From: a bacterium UBP6_UBA1177 | GTDB lineage: Bacteria > UBP6 > UBA1177 | Assembly: GCA_002310995.1 (NCBI GenBank) | Contig: DBYV01000005.1 | Span: 1-15,891 of the forward strand | Reading direction: 5' to 3' | Length of the DNA: 15,891 bases | In this document: one piece after another, positions 12,653-15,891 of the stretch | Numbering within the stretch: the stretch's first letter is position 1 | How the letters are laid out: every line of letters starts with the position of its first letter | Notes under the pieces: model-generated | What the model was told of the DNA's origin: nothing | The model's input: only the letters and a program-made list of their open reading frames with translations | The model's database searches: none | Position numbers and translations under genes: made by a program

Positions 12653-13792
12653 TTAAAATTCAAAGGTCGCTTTTAATGCGGCATGGTCGGAAGAACCGAG
12701 AGAATACCAGCTCGGCGCATCCTTTACGACTTCGGCGGAACCTGTTTTGTATTTTCCTCCGGCAGTTTTCACCCAGAAAATATGGTCAAGCGCAACAGCC
12801 TCGCCGGAATAGTAGTAAGTCGCCTGATCTTTTAAAGAAAGTTCGCTTGCAACCCGCAGAAAAGTGGAATCATTTTCAAAATACTCAAGCGTGTCGCTTC
12901 CAGGTTCGTCATTAAGATCGCCGCCCATAACGATAAGCGCTTCAGGATGTTCTTCAGCTCTTTTTTTGAGTATTTTCGCAGCCGCAGCCGCCTCAGCAAG
13001 TCTGCGTTGAGTATCGTCATCGGCTTTTGATTTGAAATGAGCTGAAAAAACTATGATTTTCCGACATCCAAGTTCGATGTGGGTTTCAAGAAAAGCGCGT
13101 GAAAAAGTTGTCTTACCGCCCTCGCATCCGGCACATTCAATCTGTTCGGGATGCTTGTTTTTGTAGGTAATTTTTCCTTTAGTCATAACAGCAGTGTCAA
13201 CAGTCTCCTTTTCACCGAGGAAACAATCTTGGTAAGTGCCTGTTTCTCCAAACAAATCCTGAAGACACGAATCTTTTTCAACTTCCTGCAGAAGAATTAT
13301 ATCAGCACCGATTTCATGAATCGATTCGGCAAGATCGCTGACTTTGGTATTATACTCCGACTCACTAAGCACGCTCTCAAAATCAGAACTTGAGCAGTGT
13401 CCTGTATCGCAGACTTTGTCGAAAAAGAGATGGGTGTTATAAGTGCCTATAACGACTGAGCTTATCTCCTCTTCTTCGCATTCTTCAGGCTCTTCCGTAT
13501 CCGTAGGTGTATCAATATCATCATCAGTATCATCACTGTCATCTGTATCGGTATTCTCGGCATCTGTATCATTTGTCTCTGTATCATCGGTATCTGTGTC
13601 CGAAGTATTCGTGTCCGAGGTATCAGTATCTGCTTCAGAGGTATCTGTGTCAGTGATATCAGCATCAACAGTATCGTCATCCGTCAAAGGTTTGGCTTCG
13701 TTTCGGAAAGAACAGGAAAGTATTACGGAAAGCGAAACCACAACAAAGATTTTAACCAATAAAACTAAAGACTTATTCACTTTTTTCACCAT
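12653..13792 (-). CDS. Lipoprotein with EEP-superfamily nuclease/phosphatase domain
   Basis: A 379-residue lipoprotein. The signal peptide ends in VILSC, giving lipid-anchored Cys27. Residues 38-109 are a low-complexity linker made almost only of Asp, Thr, Glu and Ser. From about 111 comes an endonuclease/exonuclease/phosphatase domain with its full set of catalytic motifs: YNTH (Asn119), LLQEVE (Glu170), SAHFKS (His252), GGDLNDEP (Asp292, Asn294), LDHIFW (Asp336) and SDHAAL (Asp369-His370). It should therefore be an active Mg-dependent phosphodiesterase (nuclease, or lipid or sugar phosphatase) held at the membrane on a stalk. Nine cysteines including Cys27 suggest disulfides. The ATG at 13792 overlaps the 3' end of purB by 20 bases; GTG at 13780 is an alternative. 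Extracellular DNA degradation is one guess; the substrate is not evident. Confidence 0.88.
   Translation of the reverse strand: MVKKVNKSLVLLVKIFVVVSLSVILSCSFRNEAKPLTDDDTVDADITDTDTSEADTDTSDTNTSDTDTDDTETNDTDAENTDTDDSDDTDDDIDTPTDTEEPEECEEEEISSVVIGTYNTHLFFDKVCDTGHCSSSDFESVLSESEYNTKVSDLAESIHEIGADIILLQEVEKDSCLQDLFGETGTYQDCFLGEKETVDTAVMTKGKITYKNKHPEQIECAGCEGGKTTFSRAFLETHIELGCRKIIVFSAHFKSKADDDTQRRLAEAAAAAKILKKRAEEHPEALIVMGGDLNDEPGSDTLEYFENDSTFLRVASELSLKDQATYYYSGEAVALDHIFWVKTAGGKYKTGSAEVVKDAPSWYSLGSSDHAALKATFEF
13466..13681 (-). repeat. Asp/Thr-rich low-complexity coding repeat
   Basis: The segment encodes the linker of the EEP lipoprotein, a long series of DT, DTD and SDT steps built mostly from GAT and AC-codons, seen on the plus strand as recurring GTATC. 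Such runs are prone to slippage, so linker length may vary between strains. Confidence 0.85.
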
Positions 13793-15152
13793 TTCTTGCG
13801 AAGTATTCGTCAACAAGTTTTTCGGCAATTCCGAGATAAGTGGAAGGCTCAAGTTTTTTGAGTTTTTCCTTAACATCCGCAGGAACTTTTTCAAGAGAAT
13901 CAATAAATTCGTCAAGGTCTTTTCTCTCGATCCTTTTGCCGCGTGTAAGCCCTTTCAGCTTTTCATAAGGATTTTCCTCGCCGTAAACCCTCATGACTGT
14001 CTGAACCGGCTCTGCTAAAAGTTCGAGGTTGTTTTCAAGGTCTTCCGCAAGTTTCGGGTAGTTGACTTCGATTTTGGAAAGCCCTTTCATGCAGTTTTTG
14101 AGACTTATCAGAATGTAGCCGAAAACAAGGCCGACATTTCTGAGGACCGTGGAATCGGTGAGGTCGCGTTGCATTCTTGAATTAAGAAGTTTCGTGCTCA
14201 GATGCTCCATGAGAGAAATCGCGACTCCTGCGTTTCCTTCGCTGTTTTCGAAATCTATCGGGTTGATTTTGTGCGGCATTGTGGAAGAACCGACTTCGCC
14301 CTCTTTCGGTTTCTGCTTGAAATAAGCGAGTGAAATGTAGGTCCAGATGTCACGGTCCATATCGATAAGCGTCGAACTGATGCGGATGAGCGTGTGGAAA
14401 ATCTCCGAAATGTAGTGGTAGTTGTTTATCTGCGTGGTCCAGATGAGAGGTTTCGCGCCGAGACGCTCCGAAATGAACTCCTCTGCGGCACTAAGCCAGT
14501 CAACATCGGGTTTTGCCGCGACATGAGCGTTCCAGTTGCCCGTCGCGCCGCTGAATTTGCACTCGACCTCGATTTTATCGAGGATTTCAAGTTCGCGTCT
14601 GAAACGTGCGGCGAAGTTTATGAATTCTTTGCCGACAGTCGTTGGAGTCGCCGGCTGTCCGTGCGTTCTCGCCATCATGGGAACAGCCTTGTTTGATTTC
14701 GCGAGAGACTCGATTTTTTCAAGAAGTTCGCCCAAAAGTTTGCCGACGATCTCCTTTCCTTTCTTTATCATCAGCGCGTAGGAAGTGTTGTTGATGTCTT
14801 CCGAAGTGCAGCAGAAGTGGACCCACTCTTTCAAGTGACCGAGACCGCGGTTTTCAAGCTGATCTTTGACATAGTATTCGACAGATTTGACGTCGTGATT
14901 CGTGACCGACTCGAACTTTTTGACCATCAGTCCGCTTTCGGTGTTGAAACCTTTGTAAATCGCGTCGATCGCATCGATGACACCCTGCGGAGCGTCGTCA
15001 AATCCAAGGCGTCCGAGTATGAATTTAAGCCATTCTATTTCAACAAAAACACGGTGTTTGATGAGTCCGTATTCCGAAAAAATATCCCTGAGTTCGTCGG
15101 TTTTTCCGGCGTATCTGCCGTCAACAACAGAAATTGCGTCCAAATTATTCAT
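13773..15152 (-). CDS. purB: Adenylosuccinate lyase
   Basis: A 459-residue fumarase/aspartase-superfamily enzyme that removes fumarate from SAICAR and from adenylosuccinate in purine synthesis. Length and sequence fit the E. coli-type class. Signature regions are visible: TSEDINNTSYAL (116-127), ARTHGQPATPTT with catalytic-site His164, and the mobile loop GSSTMPHKINPIDFENSEGN (288-307) carrying the catalytic serine. The ATG at 15152 follows GGAGGG with a four-base spacer, and a promoter lies 30 bases further up. The downstream EEP lipoprotein overlaps its end by 20 bases and the radical SAM gene follows, so purB is first in a three-gene operon; why a purine enzyme is grouped with these is not clear. 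Confidence 0.97.
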   Translation of the reverse strand: MNNLDAISVVDGRYAGKTDELRDIFSEYGLIKHRVFVEIEWLKFILGRLGFDDAPQGVIDAIDAIYKGFNTESGLMVKKFESVTNHDVKSVEYYVKDQLENRGLGHLKEWVHFCCTSEDINNTSYALMIKKGKEIVGKLLGELLEKIESLAKSNKAVPMMARTHGQPATPTTVGKEFINFAARFRRELEILDKIEVECKFSGATGNWNAHVAAKPDVDWLSAAEEFISERLGAKPLIWTTQINNYHYISEIFHTLIRISSTLIDMDRDIWTYISLAYFKQKPKEGEVGSSTMPHKINPIDFENSEGNAGVAISLMEHLSTKLLNSRMQRDLTDSTVLRNVGLVFGYILISLKNCMKGLSKIEVNYPKLAEDLENNLELLAEPVQTVMRVYGEENPYEKLKGLTRGKRIERKDLDEFIDSLEKVPADVKEKLKKLEPSTYLGIAEKLVDEYFARNGEKSE

Positions 15153-15181
15153 TTCACCCTCCGAAAAACAAAATTCGCGGA

Positions 15182-15209
15182 ATTATAGTTTTCAATAACA
15201 TTTTTTCAA
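15182..15209 (-). promoter_or_regulatory. Probable sigma70 promoter of the purB operon
   Basis: Minus-strand TTGAAA (15204-15209) and a perfect TATAAT (15182-15187) are 16 bases apart, about 30 bases before the purB ATG. The inverted repeats at 15216-15264 lie just upstream of the -35 element. Confidence 0.75.
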
Positions 15210-15215
15210 TATTTT

Positions 15216-15264
15216 CTAAGAGTAATACGATTTTTTAAAATCTTAGGAACTTGTCTGTATTACT
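15216..15264. repeat. Interleaved inverted repeats upstream of purB
   Basis: CTAAGA (15216-15221) pairs with TCTTAG (15241-15246), while AGTAATAC (15221-15228) pairs with GTATTACT (15257-15264). The two stems cross each other, so they are mutually exclusive or pseudoknotted. The centre GATTTTTTAAAATC (15229-15242) is itself a palindrome. It could be an operator region or a weak transcript end of the DUF4143 gene; there is no T run of terminator type after a GC stem. Confidence 0.5.
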
Positions 15265-15327
15265 AATCCCCGGCAGTCAAATCGATTATTTGCGGCTGAA
15301 ATGGCAAGGAAAGCGGATTTTCTCTGC

Positions 15328-15891
15328 TCAGTTTTTCAGAGCCGTAACCGGAACAACGTAAACTCCGTCCGGACGGAGATATGCGGCGTTGGTCATCCCG
15401 CAGACAACGATCAGCGAGGATGGCGCTTTGCTATTTTTGTCTGCAAGAAAGTTCTTTTTTATCGAAAGAAGATTCTTTGCCGCCTCATCGATCTGGTGCG
15501 CTCCGAGCTTGATTTCTACAGCACTCCACGAACCGTCAGGCATTTCGACAACTGCATCGATTTCTTTGCCTGAATAATCCTGATAGTGATAAAGATTTCC
15601 GCCGAATGAATCTGCATAGATCCTAAGATCCCTTTCGCACATTGCCTCAAACAAAAAGCCCAATGTATTCAAATCTTTAAGCAAAATTTCAGGGGTGGCG
15701 CGAAGAAGTGAACAAGCAAGAGAAGGATCTGCAAAATGGCGTTTTTCCTGCTGTTTCACACGGATTGAAGAACGGATGTTTGAAGAAAACGGCATGATAT
15801 TGTCGAAAAGGAAGAGCTTTTCAAAAACTTCCAGATATGCCGAAATCGTTCCAAGTTCCAACGAGGAATCATCTTTCTCCAAGATGTCTTT
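15328..15891 (-). CDS. DUF4143-type AAA ATPase, C-terminal part
   Basis: The last 187 residues of a protein that continues beyond the window; the frame is open to base 15891. The visible part matches the C-terminal DUF4143 region found after an AAA domain in a large family of bacterial ATPases: LEKDDSSLELGTISAYLEVF, then KLFLFDNIMPFSS, then a nuclease-like segment with EIDAVVEMPDGSWSAVEIKLG, where Asp, Glu and Lys recall a PD-(D/E)xK fold. The EIK motif looks complete, but catalytic activity of such domains is generally not shown. The family is frequent in accessory and toxin-like contexts, yet its job is unknown. About 120 bases without a gene follow before the purB promoter. Confidence 0.85.
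   Translation of the reverse strand, partial: KDILEKDDSSLELGTISAYLEVFEKLFLFDNIMPFSSNIRSSIRVKQQEKRHFADPSLACSLLRATPEILLKDLNTLGFLFEAMCERDLRIYADSFGGNLYHYQDYSGKEIDAVVEMPDGSWSAVEIKLGAHQIDEAAKNLLSIKKNFLADKNSKAPSSLIVVCGMTNAAYLRPDGVYVVPVTALKN

Noticed and set aside
13443..14018. Plus-strand Ser/Val-rich open frame of 191 codons
   Set aside because: It is the reverse reading of the Asp/Thr linker of the EEP lipoprotein and of the purB end; the repetitive SSVSVS composition follows from the repeat DNA.
15328..15891. Defence-system component
   Set aside because: DUF4143 ATPases occur widely and no partner gene is visible in the window; the gene is cut by the window edge, so a defence role cannot be argued.

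Overview
The window is a stretch of a Gram-negative-type bacterial chromosome of moderately low GC. Two lipoproteins and several other exported proteins imply an envelope with a periplasm. The mixture of housekeeping genes in E. coli-like order (thrS-infC-rpmI-rplT-ihfA), MopE-type Asp/Cys repeat proteins and lipoproteins with Asp/Thr-rich linkers resembles delta-lineage bacteria (Myxococcota and relatives), but this is only an impression; no marker here fixes the phylum. There is no insertion sequence, phage gene or CRISPR array, and no gap over 300 bases without a gene.

Layout. (1) 1-365: the 3' end of gcvPB (glycine cleavage P-protein, subunit 2) with a strong intrinsic terminator. (2) 361-2170: a divergent pair, a TIGR02452-type poly(ADP-ribose) glycohydrolase on the minus strand and an exported MopE-like repeat protein on the plus strand. 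(3) 2179-9225, minus strand: one long, tightly packed run that starts at a consensus promoter with a GC-rich discriminator and reads tRNA-Val(GAC), thrS, infC, rpmI, rplT, ihfA, tRNA-Pro(GGG), surE, popT (DUF368), rph, aroF. (4) 9283-11727: a minus-strand pair (exported helical protein plus lytic transglycosylase, a pairing reminiscent of VirB5/VirB1 of type IV secretion) divergent from a plus-strand lipoprotein built on two six-cysteine modules. (5) 11731-15209, minus strand: purB, an exported EEP-superfamily phosphodiesterase lipoprotein and a radical SAM protein, with overlapping or abutting ends and one promoter upstream of purB. (6) 15328-15891: the C-terminal end of a DUF4143-type ATPase that runs off the window.

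How the parts work together. Region 3 joins translation (ThrRS, IF-3, L35, L20, two tRNAs), nucleoid structure (IHF-alpha), nucleotide and RNA processing (SurE, RNase PH), undecaprenyl-phosphate recycling (PopT) and entry into aromatic amino acid synthesis (DAHP synthase). The adjacent ends, including a 4-base ATGA overlap between rph and aroF, and the lack of internal terminators suggest read-through, with tRNA processing cutting the transcript. Regions 2, 4 and 5 contribute several cysteine-rich exported proteins, which suggests an oxidising, disulfide-forming periplasm. I see no clear new defence system; the least explained items are the six-cysteine lipoprotein, the VirB5-like/transglycosylase pair and the EEP lipoprotein in the purB operon.
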